This document shows, in pieces, positions 12,328 to 23,714 of a DNA stretch of 64,000 bases. Below the pieces are notes generated by a model. That model had not been told where the DNA came from. It did no database searches and worked only from the letters and a program-made list of their open reading frames with translations. The translations under genes were made by a program, and so were the position numbers. The DNA lies in the NCBI GenBank assembly GCA_014925825.1, contig JACGCK010000022.1, positions 186,001-250,000 of the forward strand. Direction: 5' to 3'. Source of the stretch: Pholiota molesta (taxonomy: Eukaryota; Basidiomycota; Agaricomycetes; Agaricales; Strophariaceae). How positions within the stretch are numbered: position 1 is the first letter of the stretch; every line of letters starts with the position of its first letter.

Positions 12328-13934
12328 ATGAAATTTACAAAGACTCTAGTAAGTTTGGTGCTGTGCTGGGAACAGGCATTCGCTGCTATGGCCAGAAATG
12401 AAGCTGCGACTGCACGAAAATTACCACCTCAGTCAGTGGTGAGTCTCCTCATTTGATACCCTTTTTGTGGTACAAGTGGCTGATGTTATATGATAGTTTA
12501 TCGATCCCCTGTCGATCGCAGTTCTAGGCCAAAATGGACCTTTCCGAAATGACTCTTTTACGCAATTCTTCAATCCAACGTCCACAACTCCACCGTTTTT
12601 CCAAATATTCGATCCTGCCTTCCTCGATATCCTTGGACCTAATCCTTCCTTTCACATAGTCGCCTCCAATGACACGTTTGCCTTTGCTCATGAGGCTCCC
12701 ATCTTTGTTCCGGAGCTAGATGAAGTGTTCTTTGCCAGCAACGATGGGGGACCTCTCGGTAATAGCGATATAAACCACAACAATAAGGTTGGGAAAATCA
12801 GCATGAAGGATGTAGAAGCTTCTTTTCAAAGCCTCAAACCAGGCGATGAGGGTAGAGCTTTCCAGGTTCCAGTGACGGAGGTGAGCATTTCTAATTCCCA
12901 GCGAGATGTTGATACTATATTTATGGGGGACATCGTTCTTGCCTACATCGTATTTCCCATGAAAAACTACCCTTTCTCATCAACCACTAACGCTTCTCCC
13001 GTTTCAGCTTGTTCTTCCCGACACCATCCAAATGACGAACGGTGGCACGGGACCCTTCAATTCTTCCTTAGTTCTCATCAATTCCGGACGCGGGCCGCTA
13101 CCACCTTCGATTGCGCTGGTCAACCCGAATGCGCCGCACAATGCTACCGTCCTGCTGGATAATTTCTTTGGCAGACAATTTAATTCGTTGAATGATATCA
13201 AAATCCATCCCACGAGTGGTGCCCTTTTCTTTACGGATGTAACGTGAGTATAGTAATCGATGCAGAACATTCGTATCAATTCTGAAGCACTTCATAGATA
13301 TGGCTCCCTTCTTGACTTTCGACCCCCGCCGGTCCTGCCAAACCAGGTTTATCGGTTTGACACTGCTACGGGTAATGTTCGTGTAGTGGCCACAGACTTC
13401 AACAAATGCAATGGCGTTGCGTTTACTTCAGATGGAAAGACAGCATATGTGTACGTTCATCTGTCTTAACCCAGAGTTCTAGACTATCAATTCGCGCTCT
13501 TTTTTTTTTAGGACGGACACAGGTGCTAATGGAGGCCTCCTAGGAAATGATCTCACGGCGCCTGCGACCATGTAAGTACTTAAAGTCTCTCGATATTTTA
13601 TTCATTTTTCTTTCTCTAAACTACCATTCACTACAGATATAAATATGACGTCGATCCTGAGACGCAGGTCTTCTTGAATCGACGCATCTTCGCTTATGTC
13701 GATACTGGTATCCCAGATGGAGTTCAATTGGACTCAGAAGGCAATGTTTACACCGGCTGTGGTGATGGCACCCAAGTCTTCTCGCCGTCTGGAATACTTC
13801 TCGGAAAGTTCTTCATAGGCAGTGTGTCAGCAAACATGGTGTTCGCAGGGGATGGGCGGCTGGTGATTATGGGAGAGACGAAGATATTGGTAGCGATGAT
13901 TGCGGCCAAGTCGATTAAGTTAAGTTTTCCTTGA
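12328..13934 (+). CDS. SMP-30/gluconolactonase/LRE-like beta-propeller protein, probably secreted
   Basis: A six-bladed beta-propeller of the SMP-30/gluconolactonase superfamily, whose members hydrolyse lactones or related esters with a bound divalent metal. The N-terminus MKFTKTLVSLVLCWEQAFA looks like a signal peptide, so the product is probably secreted or enters the secretory pathway. Diagnostic blocks are EAPIFVPELDEVFFASNDG, FNSLNDIKIHPTSGALFFTD (metal-site Asn-Asp region), KCNGVAFTSDGKTAYV, TGIPDGVQLDSEGNVY and GDGRLVIMGETKI. About six short introns join these in phase. The stop is TGA in the last exon near 13932. A dead tandem copy lies directly upstream and a transposon about 420 bp downstream. 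The substrate cannot be inferred. Confidence 0.8.
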
Positions 13935-14358
13935 CATAATGGCTAGATAGAAGAAAAGATGAGAGCCATAGTCGCGATATATATCTTCATCGATGCCATG
14001 TCTTGCCTTGAAGTAGGCGCAAAGTAGGCCGAAGAAATTGTCTTGAAACCGCCAAACCAAGTTAAAACCAAGTTGTAAAATAAGGATATTATTTGAGTAG
14101 AATATTGCCTACTCCTTTTCGTGCCTCTTCATAGATACAGTTATACTTTAGGATCAAATTTCGAGTCCTAAGAGGGAATCGACCAAGCTCGACTTGGGCC
14201 TCGAGCTTGATAATTAACGACAGCCGTGACACTTGAGCGCGCTTGAACGCCATCAGTCACATCATGTGATACATATTCTTGTTTCTCGCACGATGTGACC
14301 TCTTCAATTGAGTCTTTAGAACTCGTTAATCGATGACCTCTCTTTTAATTTTCTATTA
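13935..14358. other. intergenic up to the transposon target site
   Basis: No gene was seen. The TA dinucleotide at 14357-14358 is the left copy of the target-site duplication of the Tc1/mariner element. Confidence 0.5.
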
Positions 14359-14432
14359 CAGTGCTTTGCATGAGTAATTGCCGTGTCGTTTTCTGAATTT
14401 CTCAGGTACAATGTTTATTTGGTTGCTGATGT
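14359..14432 (+). repeat. left terminal inverted repeat
   Basis: These 74 bp are identical to the reverse complement of 15791-15864. Just inside it the left end has a short partial duplication (gctgatgttgtgctgatgtg) that the right end lacks. Confidence 0.92.
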
Positions 14433-14565
14433 TGTGCTGATGTGACAATGAAGGGTCCATCCAAATCCGGCCGACACTGAAATCGAGCTCCGCGCCACCA
14501 AGAACAATGTCTACCTCTACCTTGCTTCGACTCTCGAGTCGTCATCTTCTGTCAGCACCCAACCT

Positions 14566-15655
14566 ATGGCTCCCAAAGGAGCTCACATGCCTAAGGAACT
14601 GCGTGAGCGGATAGTTGTATGGAAGAATGAGATGGGAAAGAGCACCGTCGAGATCGCGGAACTTGCTGGTTGCTGCGAACGGACTGTACGAAATATCCTT
14701 CGTTATGAACGCGAATATGGCGTTGTATCAAATCCATTTGCTCGAACTCGTTCTGGTCCACGTTCCTTGGATACTGGAGACATCAACTATATCACCTCGA
14801 TTCTCCAAGCAAAGTCTGTCCTTTACCTTGACGAAATTCAAGCGGCTCTGCTTGAATATCGGAACATTGACATCTCCCTGGCTACCATCTCACGTACTCT
14901 TCAACGCCTTGCTATTGCAAACAAACAAGTTACCCGGGAGGCTCTGGAACGCGACGAACTTCACCGCGCAACCTGGCAAGCAGCCTATGGTGATATTCCG
15001 GCTGAATATTGTGTCTGGCTAGATGAGTCAAGTGTCGACGATCGTACCAATCAAAGGACCAGAGGATGGGCAGAAGTCGGTCGTGCATGCGTACGTAGGG
15101 AACTTTTCATTCGCGGGCAACGGTACTCTGTCCTTCCAGCATTCACCTGCAATGGGTACATCGCTCTCGATATCTTCGAAGGCTCAGTGAACAAGGAGAA
15201 ATTTATAGCCTTTCTTGAGGAGCAAGTTGTAAGTTTATGTCAAGCTATAAATCAGTGGTTATATTTACTCATTTGACCAGGCCCCAAAATTAAATCCATA
15301 CCCAGGTCCACAGAGTGTTGTTATTCTTGACAACTGTACCATCCATCATGACGAGGAAGTACATCGAATCATTGTTGATGAATGTGGTATGTTTCAATCC
15401 TTCTATTTCAAGTTGTAATTCTTATATACTATGGCTATAGGTGCAAAGCTGATATACCTACCTCCTTACTCCCCTGACTTCAATCCAATCGAACAATCAT
15501 TTCATTCACTGAAAGCCTGGTTACGACGACATGAAGCAGAGGCCGTGAATTCGCAATGCCGTCCATGGTTGATTTATCAAGCTGCCAACTCATTGACATC
15601 AGAGATGGCAGAATCATGGATCGTAAACTGTGGCTACACCTTCTCTGATGAGTAG
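14566..15655 (+). CDS. Tc1/mariner transposase (DDE endonuclease)
   Basis: The enzyme cuts and rejoins the ends of the surrounding element. The N-terminal part (residues about 8-60) is a helix-turn-helix DNA-binding domain, MPKELRERIVVWKNEMGKS...CCERTVRNILR. The catalytic core shows WLDESSVDDR (first Asp), VVILDNCTIHH (second Asp), and YLPPYSPDFNPIEQSF (Glu about 35 residues after the second Asp). Two spliceosomal introns interrupt the catalytic domain, 15229-15280 and 15387-15440, both with GT-AG ends; removing them gives a protein of about 327 residues, the usual size. The start at 14566 is the first ATG in this frame. No frameshift or premature stop is seen. Confidence 0.92.
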
Positions 15656-15790
15656 TAGTTATGTCTATACTATGTATACCTATATGCTTGGCTGGCGAGA
15701 AGTTGTCGCCCTCATCCAACCCTCATCTTCACCAAATCAATTTTTGCCCAATTGAGCGACGGCGGGTCGGACCGCTCGTGACTGATCGTC

Positions 15791-15864
15791 ACATCAGCAA
15801 CCAAATAAACATTGTACCTGAGAAATTCAGAAAACGACACGGCAATTACTCATGCAAAGCACTG
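15791..15864 (-). repeat. right terminal inverted repeat
   Basis: Perfect 74-bp inverted match to 14359-14432, followed by the TA target duplication. Confidence 0.92.
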
Positions 15865-15888
15865 TAGATTGGCGTCTCTCTTGCCATC

Positions 15889-18583
15889 ATGAGTGATTTT
15901 ACCCGCAAATTCAGGCGCACAGGAGAATCTGTCGCGTCCTCAAGCCGCCGCGAAACACATCGAAGCGGCCACACCTCAAATTCCAAACCCACCGCATCCT
16001 CTTCAAACATCAAACCAAGAAACGCCACCTCATCCAAATCTACAAGCACACCAGAACCTACATCCATCTCTAATGCCGCACACGACGACGAACGGACATA
16101 CAACCACTTCCTCGCGCTCGGCATGCCCTCTGCGATTACGTTGGAGGACTTCACACGGATCATGAATCGTCCGACTCCTGAGGCGACTGGGGGTGGAAAG
16201 CGCGTACATAGTGGAAGTGGAACGCAGAAGCCACATGATGACGGCAACACCTTGCGCGATGCGCTTCAGTTTTTGAGCGTGCACTTTGTAGGAAGGGAGG
16301 AGGCGCGGAGGGTGAGGGCGTGCATTTCTAGGTGCGTGCGCTTGTCTGAACATTTGATTTCTTTGTGGGCTGAATGGTAATGTGCATTGTAGAGCACGAG
16401 AGGAACATGCGCAGGCTAAGTCGAGGCGGCCCCAGTCGCGTATCAAAGCGCCTGCGGTACTACATACGGCGAAGTTGGAAGACATTCTCGATGATCCACG
16501 GGCGGTGGCAACGAGCCAACGTGATGCTGCATACCGCAGCCTGGAGAGCGCGCAACGCGAATACGGGGTGGAGAATGCACGTATCGGAGTACTAGGTACG
16601 CTGCTCAAGTTGTTGAGGGTTCACTGGAGATACTGATGCTGGCTTGTAGATAAGCAGAAACGCGACCTCACGAGGCAGCTAGAGGATAAACGGCGCGTTG
16701 AACTTCTTTTGCGTGTTTTGGAGAAGCGCGAGACTGTCAGGGTTGCGAGACTTGGACTGGGTGATGGGGAGAGGAGAGGGATGGGAGCGATGGTTCGCGA
16801 TTTACGGTACGTATACAAGAGCAGATGTTGCATATTTATTGAAGGAGAATACAGCAAGGAATCAAACGCTGCCATGCGCGAGTTTCAGTCTATTGTTCAC
16901 GAGGCAGCAATGCCGAATGAAAATGTATGTCGTCAACGAACAATCCTTGGTATGAACCAGCTCAAGGATAATGTGCTGCTCAGTTTTCAAGATCCCCTAC
17001 CACGTATTCGAATAGGAGCACATATAAATATATGCACACGACTAATGCACTCGCCGTGAGTACTAACTCTTTATTGTCCGCGTTCAACAGCATGCAAGCT
17101 CGCTCCGCCCTAATTTCGAAGGCTGAGGCCTGAGGGGTCATTGGATTGTGGAATAATCTGTCTTGTTCTTGTGATGCTGGCTGCATCTGCGAGCATTTCG
17201 GAGGAGCTCACTGGCTGGGCCTTGGGCAATGAGCCTGGTAGCCTTAGATGAGCTTCAGGACCTAGAAATCTTTGAAGCTGAGCGCTGAGCGCTGAAGCAG
17301 CTGAAGCCGCATTGCAGCGCTGAAGAGCGGTGATCGTGATCGTGATCGTGATCGCGGCTTTGATCCAGGGCACCGTTCGGGTATAACAACACCCGAAACC
17401 GGACCCCACACGGACGCGCCTCATCCCGTTCCGTGGTCCGTGTTGGCGTAGATTGGCGTGCCCATCAAAGGCAGAGTCGGGGCAAACTATTTCACCTGCA
17501 TAACGTCCAAGCCCCAAGGAAGGCGCTAGAGAATAAGGGGAGGGAAGGTAGCAGTGCCTAGACGTTGGTGTCTTATCTCTGCTACCTCGCTCGCGTAGAT
17601 TGAGACAGTGGTGGAGCGACTTTTGGAACACTCACGAGCTGATTTATTTTTGTATCCGTTGACAGAATTTGTATGCCCGTCATCGGAGAGTTGTGCGGCG
17701 CGAGCGCGAAAGCGAGGCGGAGCATGCGGAGGTAGGGGCGAAGGCGCAGGACGTAGCTGAGGACGTGGAGAAGAGGCTCGAGGATGTGCTTAAACGTCTC
17801 GGTGTGAAGGACAAGGCTGCGCTGGATAAAATGAAGTAAGTGCTTGAGCATGAGAGGCTTTTGCAGGCGTAAAAGAGGATGCTGACCTGGTCGTTTTGTG
17901 TGTGATGACGGCTGATAGGCGAACACTTGTGTCTGTGGCGCGACGAAGAGCAGCGGCACGCCAACAGGAGGGTGTAATATTATCGGGCAACGCGTCGGTG
18001 GTCGATGATACGCGCTTAGAAGATATACATAGGAGCAATGAAGAGAAGCGGCGTCAAGTGCAAGAGAAAGTCAATCGCGCTGTCGCGCTGGGATGGCTGT
18101 GCGAGGGCTACATCGACTTGGTATTTTTGTATTCATGCTTGTTTGACATGATACTGATTATCTGTTGGTTGTCAGGTCTCGACGTTCCGTTCGGAAACAG
18201 CGCCTAGTCTCAAGGGCGTGTTGAGTGTCGAGGGGAAACGCGTCGAGGGTTATGTCGATAACCTTCGCACAGACATCTTGAGCTTGACCAAGAAACCCGA
18301 AGCTGGTTTTGCAAGAGAAGTGCGAGAGGTGATGGGCACGACGCGGATTGCGGTGTGGGACGAGGTGCACGAAACGTTCGGCAAGGTCGGCGCGTCAGAG
18401 AGGCTGATTTCTGGTGGTGATCCTGATGTCCTACTGGAGCGCGGCACGGAACAGCGCGAGGTGTGCGTTGACGCTGTGCGGAATGCGAAGGTGCTGGAGA
18501 GGAAGATGACCAAGGCAGATTACGGGTTTGGGATGGCGGAGGAGATACGAGCGATGCTGGCGGACGCCAAAAGACTCAAGTAA
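15889..18583 (+). CDS. coiled-coil protein of unknown function
   Basis: I do not recognise this family. The N-terminal 70 residues are Ser/Thr/Pro-rich and disordered (MSDFTRKFRRTGESVASSSR). The rest is charged and helical, with heptad-like stretches such as LDKQKRDLTRQLEDKRRVEL, RERESEAEHAEVGAKAQDVA, and EEKRRQVQEKVNRAVALGW. It ends in KADYGFGMAEEIRAMLADAK before a TAA near 18581. Exons join in phase; most introns are short, but one of 741 bp (16925-17665) is exceptional. The protein is probably over 600 residues. Long coiled coils of this sort are common in cytoskeletal, kinetochore or tethering factors, but nothing here fixes the role. The start codon is only 24 bp from a transposon end, so the native promoter has been displaced or replaced. 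Confidence 0.7.
16925..17665 (+). other. unusually long intron in the coiled-coil gene
   Basis: The flanking exons join in phase (...AMPNEN then NLYARHRRV...) with GT and AG ends, implying a 741-bp intron where the neighbours are 45-65 bp. Its interior carries GCTGAGCGCT repeats around 17278-17300 and the hexanucleotide array at 17332-17354. It also carries a 173-codon minus-strand frame (17110-17631) without recognisable motifs. It may hold an old insertion. Confidence 0.5.
17332..17354. repeat. short GATCGT hexanucleotide array
   Basis: Nearly four copies of the hexamer GATCGT in a row lie inside the long intron. Confidence 0.8.
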
Positions 18584-18787
18584 TATATGCAATTGTAATG
18601 ACAAGATATGCGCCGCTACGAGGGTGGCGAGGCGGCGGCAGAGCGGGAACAAAGATGCGGCGATGGATAATTTGGGCGGTGTGATTGGTAGATTTCACGT
18701 GGCTGCTGTGCATAAATATTTTGTTGTCTCCGGCTTCCTCCTTGCACTGCAACCCCATCCTGCTCGCTCCTCGTCGTTGTTGGCGCG
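18584..18787 (+). promoter_or_regulatory. short intergenic region, aconitase promoter
   Basis: Only about 200 bp separates the stop of the coiled-coil gene from the aconitase ATG. Both genes run in the same direction, so the aconitase promoter must lie here or within the upstream 3' end. The segment becomes pyrimidine-rich just before the start, as in many highly expressed fungal genes. Confidence 0.4.
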
Positions 18788-21593
18788 ATGCTCAACATCC
18801 ATAGCAAGACAGCGAGTGCTGTCACTGCCCTTCAGCGCCTAGCCGCTAAGGGCATGGCCACCGCTGTTCCCCGCATCGGTGACACCAAAGTCCCCATGTC
18901 TCTCTTCGAAAAGGACGCCTACATCAACTACCAGCGCATCGAAGACAACCTCGCTATCATCCGCGAGAGGTACGTGATTTCATTTTCAATCCCAGAACAC
19001 AGCTCACGGTCATTATCAGGCTCAACCGCCCTATGACCCTCTCCGAGAAGATCCTCTACGGTCATCTTGACGACCCTGTCAATCAGGATATCGTCCGTGG
19101 CACTAGCTACCTCAAACTCCGCCCCGATGCAAGTCTTGTCTAACTAATTGTCTGACTTTCTTATTCATCTTTCTCCACAGCGAGTTGCTTGTCAGGATGC
19201 TACCGCCCAGGTATATCGTGTCGACGTCACAGGTGTATCACATTATCTGACGTATGTAATTATAGATGGCTCTGCTCCAATTCATGTCCGCCGGGATGGA
19301 CACCGCTGCCGTGCCCACCACCGTCCACTGCGACCACTTGATCGAAGCTCAGGTTGGCGGCGTCAAGGATCTCGCCCGTGCTATGTCTCTCAACAAGGAG
19401 GTCTACGACTTCCTTGCCACCGCCACCGCGAAGTATGGCCTTGGATTCTGGAAACCCGGCTCTGGTATCATTCACCAAATCATTCTCGAAAACTACGCTT
19501 TCCCCGGTGGTCTCATGATCGGTACTGACTCCCACACCCCCAACGCTGGAGGTCTCGGTATGATTGCTTGCGGTGTTGGTGGTGCTGACGCCGTCGACGT
19601 TATGGCCGGCCTTCCTTGGGAGCTCAAGTGCCCCAAGGTCATCGGTGTTAACCTTACTGGCAAAATCGGCGGATGGACTACTCCCAAGGACGTTATTCTC
19701 AAGGTTGCAGGTATTCTTACTGTCAAGGGTGGAACTGGCGCTATTGTCGAGTACAAGGGCCCCGGTGTCCAATCTCTCAGCTGCACTGGTATGGCTACTA
19801 TCTGCAACATGGGCGCTGAAATTGGTGCTACCACTTCGGTATTCCCCTTCAACAGCCGCATGACCGACTACTTGAAGGCTACCAAGCGTCATCAAATTGC
19901 CGACTACGCTCAACGGTTCGCCCACAACCTTAGGGCTGATGAAGGTGCCCCATACGACCAGGTCATCGAAATCAACCTCTCTGAGCTCGAGCCCCACATC
20001 AACGGTCCCTTCACTCCTGATCTTGCCACCCCCATCTCTAAGCTCGCTGAAGCGGCCAAGAAGAACGGATGGCCCGATGAAATCAAGGTTGGCCTTATTG
20101 GATCCTGCACCAACTCTTCGTACGAGGACATGTCGCGCTCTTCTTCGCTCGTCAAGCAGGCTCAGGAAGCTGGTCTCGAGTTCAAGTCGAAGTTCACCGT
20201 CACCCCCGGAAGTGAGCAAGTTAGGGCTACCATCGCACGTGACGGGCAGATTGAGACCTTCGAGAACGCTGGTGGTATCGTCCTTGCCAACGCCTGCGGA
20301 CCTTGCATTGGACAATGGGACAGGAAAGACGTTAAGAAGGGCGAGCCTAACACCAGTGTGTATATTTAACTAATCTAAACCGCTTGACGCTTATCTTCCG
20401 TATCTCCTAGTCGTTACCTCGTACAACCGTAACTTCACTGGCCGTAACGATGCTAACCCCGCTACCCATGCTTTCGTCGCTTCCCCTGATATTGTCACTG
20501 CTATGTCCTTCGCTGGAACTCTCTGCTTCAACCCTCTCACTGATTCCATTCCTACTCCCTCTGGCAAGTCCTTCAAGTTCTCTCCTCCCACAGGCAACGA
20601 ACTTCCTCCCCGTGGATATGATGCTGGCGAGAACACCTTCCAACCCCCTCCCCCGACCGAGCCAACGTTCAGGTTAAGGTTGATCCCAAGAGCGACCGTC
20701 TCCAACTCCTCAAGCCTTTCCCCCCTTGGGATGGCAAAGATCCCAAGGACTGCCCTGTCTTGATTAAGGTTGTTGGCAAGTGCAGTATGTGTCATATCTT
20801 TCAATCGAGGGAAATTGGTGTTGACATGTCTAACTAGCCACTGACCACATCTCTGCTGGTGGACCTTGGTTGAAGTACCGTGGACATCTTGAGAACATCT
20901 CCCGTGAGTGACTTAGTCAACGTCGTCATTTGAGTCGCTGGTTAAACATTCCTTTCAGAGAACTGCCTCATCGGTGCCATCAACGCTGAGAACGGCGAGG
21001 CCAACAACGTCCTGAACCAACTCGATGGAACTTACGGACCTGTCCCCAAAGTTGCTGCTACCTACCGGGACAAAGGAATCAAGTGGGTCGTCGTCGGTGA
21101 CCACAACTACGGTGAGGGATCGTCGCGTGAGCACGCTGCCCTTGAGCCCCGTTTCCTCGGTGGTCTTGCCGTCATCGTCCGCAGCTTCGCCCGTATCCAC
21201 GAGACCAACTTGAAGAAGCAGGGTATGCTTGCCCTCACCTTCGCTGACCCCGAGGACTACAACAGGGTCAAGGGTACCGACAAGGTCGATATCCTGGGTC
21301 TTGATACCTTCGCTCCTGGCAAGAACTTGACCATGGTTGCCAAGCACACCGACGGAACCCAAGACGTGAGCGTCTAGTGATTTCCCATTTTGTACGCGTT
21401 TGCTGATACGTAAAACTTTTACTTGCAGGTGATCGAGCTCGCCCACTCCTTCAACGAGGGTCAAATTGAATGGTTCAAGGCTGGCTCTGCCCTCAACCTG
21501 GTACGTTGTCCCTTGCCTCTCTGTTCATAACCAAGATATTTACCCATTGTTTTGTAGATGGCTGCTAAAGCCAAGGAAGCTGCCCGGGCTTAA
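18788..21593 (+). CDS. ACO1: aconitate hydratase, mitochondrial
   Basis: This TCA-cycle [4Fe-4S] enzyme interconverts citrate and isocitrate in the mitochondrial matrix. The N-terminus [20 protein letters not shown] is a plausible mitochondrial presequence. Iron-sulfur cysteines are visible in [12 protein letters not shown] and [12 protein letters not shown]. Active-site blocks include [33 protein letters not shown] and [15 protein letters not shown]. Introns of about 50-60 bp occur near both ends, and the long central exon (19266-20359) has strong codon bias, fitting high expression. One anomaly: at about 20641-20655 the frame shifts by one base in a run of C between [10 protein letters not shown] and [12 protein letters not shown]. 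Everything on both sides matches aconitase, so a missing C in the assembly is the likeliest cause. The stop is TAA at 21591-21593. Confidence 0.96.
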
Positions 21594-23714
21594 AATGCTA
21601 TGTTTGTCAAGATGAGGAAGGATCCACAATTGCGCCTTCCAAAGGTATGACGGATCAACTTTGTAGTATGAAATGGAATGGATGTAGGGGTGCGACGCCG
21701 TTGAGGTCGCATAAGATGGATGTGTTGGTTAGACTGCGGTGAGGCTGTTGAGAGCGAGATGCGAGCGATTGGCGGACACGGATGTCTCTATTCTTTTTCG
21801 TGGAGGCAAAAGCGAGAGCGTCTGAGGAGTGCTCGAACGATCTGGCACACGATGACACCGCTCGCCGAATCCTTGGGAGACAGAAGGGTGCGTTTGGCGG
21901 ATCCTCTTGCGTTCGTGGGGCCTCTGCTTTGCGTCTCGGCTCGACTTTTATTTACGCCTTGGTTATGTCTATGTTTCTTTCTCTCCCTCTTATTTGACTG
22001 TGTTTTCTAGATTATATTGTTTTATTTACTCTTTTTTCTCACTTCGATGAAGTGTTCCTTGAGGTCTGAGGGATGTTCGATGATGAAAAGCGGATGTCCG
22101 AATCTTTCAGTGTTGTGAATATGTAAGAGCTATTGGACGGTTAGTGGATTCCTGGATCTCTTTCCGATATTTTGCATTCAATACATTTCGTCGCATTCAG
22201 TGGTAGGTCATACTAAGCTGAAGCTGAAACGTTGAGTGCTGAGCGCTTGCCTTCGCTTTATCAAGTGCATGTCTATTTATAGAACGTGCCACCACATATT
22301 ATATTTTTGGAAAGAGAACATGAAGTGTTCTCTTTCCAGAATCCTCGGCGACGTTCTCCATTATATACTTTACTTTCTGCTGCATATTTACAGATAGTCG
22401 AAGTGTTCCGGGTTGATGATGTGTTTGATGAAGGCCAGCAGGGAATTCTACAGGTGGAACTTGGCTACCAAAAGCTTGAAGTTTAAGTTAGAGCGTAGAA
22501 GATGTTGCTTGGAAGAGTATCGGGTGCATCATGTGCATGAGCCTTAAAAGCAGAAAAACCTTACAAAAATGCCAGAATTGTCGGAGAATTCAATCTCGAT
22601 ACAATTGTTACTTTCTTATACACAAACCAAAATCTGTTCAATGGATAATGGTGATAGATTACTAGTGTCGTGGGTATTCTGATAATTCACGCTACGATAT
22701 ATAACTGGCACAAGGATATTTCACCGAAACACGATTGGCTCGAAGGGACTCCTTGGAAGTTGCGAGAAGTAATATCAATACTCATACTCCGAGTTCGGCC
22801 TCTTGACGTTAGTTGCTTTTCACAAGATTGCGTCCAACTGACCCGGAGTGCCCCGCAGGAAGAAGCAAGAAAAGAATGCGGTAAGTATACCTTGGTTCTT
22901 AACTTGGAGTGTTCCATGTGATATTCAAGCTTTCGAGTTTTGTGGGCGATGGCTGAAGCGCTAAAGCCTCTACTCTAATGCTGGAATTTGGCTGGAATCC
23001 AGAAAGGAAAGTGTAGTAGCCAAATAAAGATCAATACGGAACTTGTGATGAGCCACAGACGCACTGGTGTCAGTAAGTACCTCCAATGATCGTTGTTCGC
23101 GGATCCGAGTTTATTTGGCATTAAATGGGTGAGGCTCGAACTATCATCAGTGCAATTATAATGATTAGAATTCCTTTACGGCCCATGAGAATCGGTTCAC
23201 CCGCCACTTTCGCAATGGGAGACAGAAAAAATGACTTCAAAATTTGAACTGGTATTGAAGTTCGATACAAGCTGCCATTGAGTATCAAGAAAAATAGGAC
23301 ATTGTCCGGATCCCTTTCAGCCACAGTTAACGCGATATCGGCGCAAATCCGGATCCTCATGATCTCAGCACCTTCGTCCGGCAATGTTGATCTACGGGCA
23401 AATTGACCAGAGCCAGAGTACCCAATCTTACCACGTCAAATTTGCGGAAGCAAGTGTAATACCGTATATACCCTGTGCCGAAGGAGAACCACCTTCCATG
23501 CAAAGAAAAAAATTACCGCGACCCGGTCGTAAATTCTGTTTGATCACTCTTCTGAGCGGGTATCTACTCTTGCTCCATTACTAGGGTATGGCAAACATGG
23601 TTTATAGGGGGTTGGATAGGAACAGATGTTGATCCCATCCCCCTTGGACCTTATCCCGTGCAATTTTTTGTCACTGGGAACTCTCTCTCTTTGCCCTTTC
23701 CATTACTTCTCAAG
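21594..23714. other. intergenic, aconitase to delta-12 desaturase
   Basis: About 2.1 kb without a supportable gene. The first few hundred bases are aconitase 3' UTR and downstream sequence. Short frames (22286-22486, 22670-22921, and minus 23121-23384, which is hydrophobic near its end) have no recognisable motif and no convincing splice partners. A GAGCGCTGAGCGCT-like motif near 22230 resembles one in the long intron at about 17280. Confidence 0.35.

Larger units (their letters stand above)
14359..15864 (+). mobile_element. complete Tc1/mariner-type DNA transposon, 1,506 bp
   Basis: The element is bounded by TA on both sides (14357-14358 and 15865-15866), the target duplication typical of the IS630-Tc1-mariner superfamily. 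It begins CAGTGCTTTGCATGAG and ends with the reverse complement. The terminal inverted repeats match over 74 bp without a mismatch. Between them lies one transposase gene with an undamaged reading frame after removal of two introns. Perfect repeats plus an intact gene indicate a recent insertion that may still be active. The right end is 24 bp from the ATG of the next gene. Confidence 0.93.

Noticed and set aside
12328..13934. reading the SMP-30 protein as a confirmed gluconolactonase
   Set aside because: The superfamily is broad; only the fold and likely secretion are supported by the sequence.
17110..17631. 173-codon minus-strand frame inside the long intron
   Set aside because: Low-complexity stretches (an Ile-Thr run from the GATCGT array) and no motif; probably chance openness in GC-rich repeats.
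19260..20315. 351-codon minus-strand frame opposite aconitase
   Set aside because: Shadow of the strongly codon-biased aconitase exon; no independent similarity.
22200..22260. GAGTGCTGAGCGCTTG motif similar to repeats at 17280
   Set aside because: Too short to claim a dispersed repeat family from two sites.
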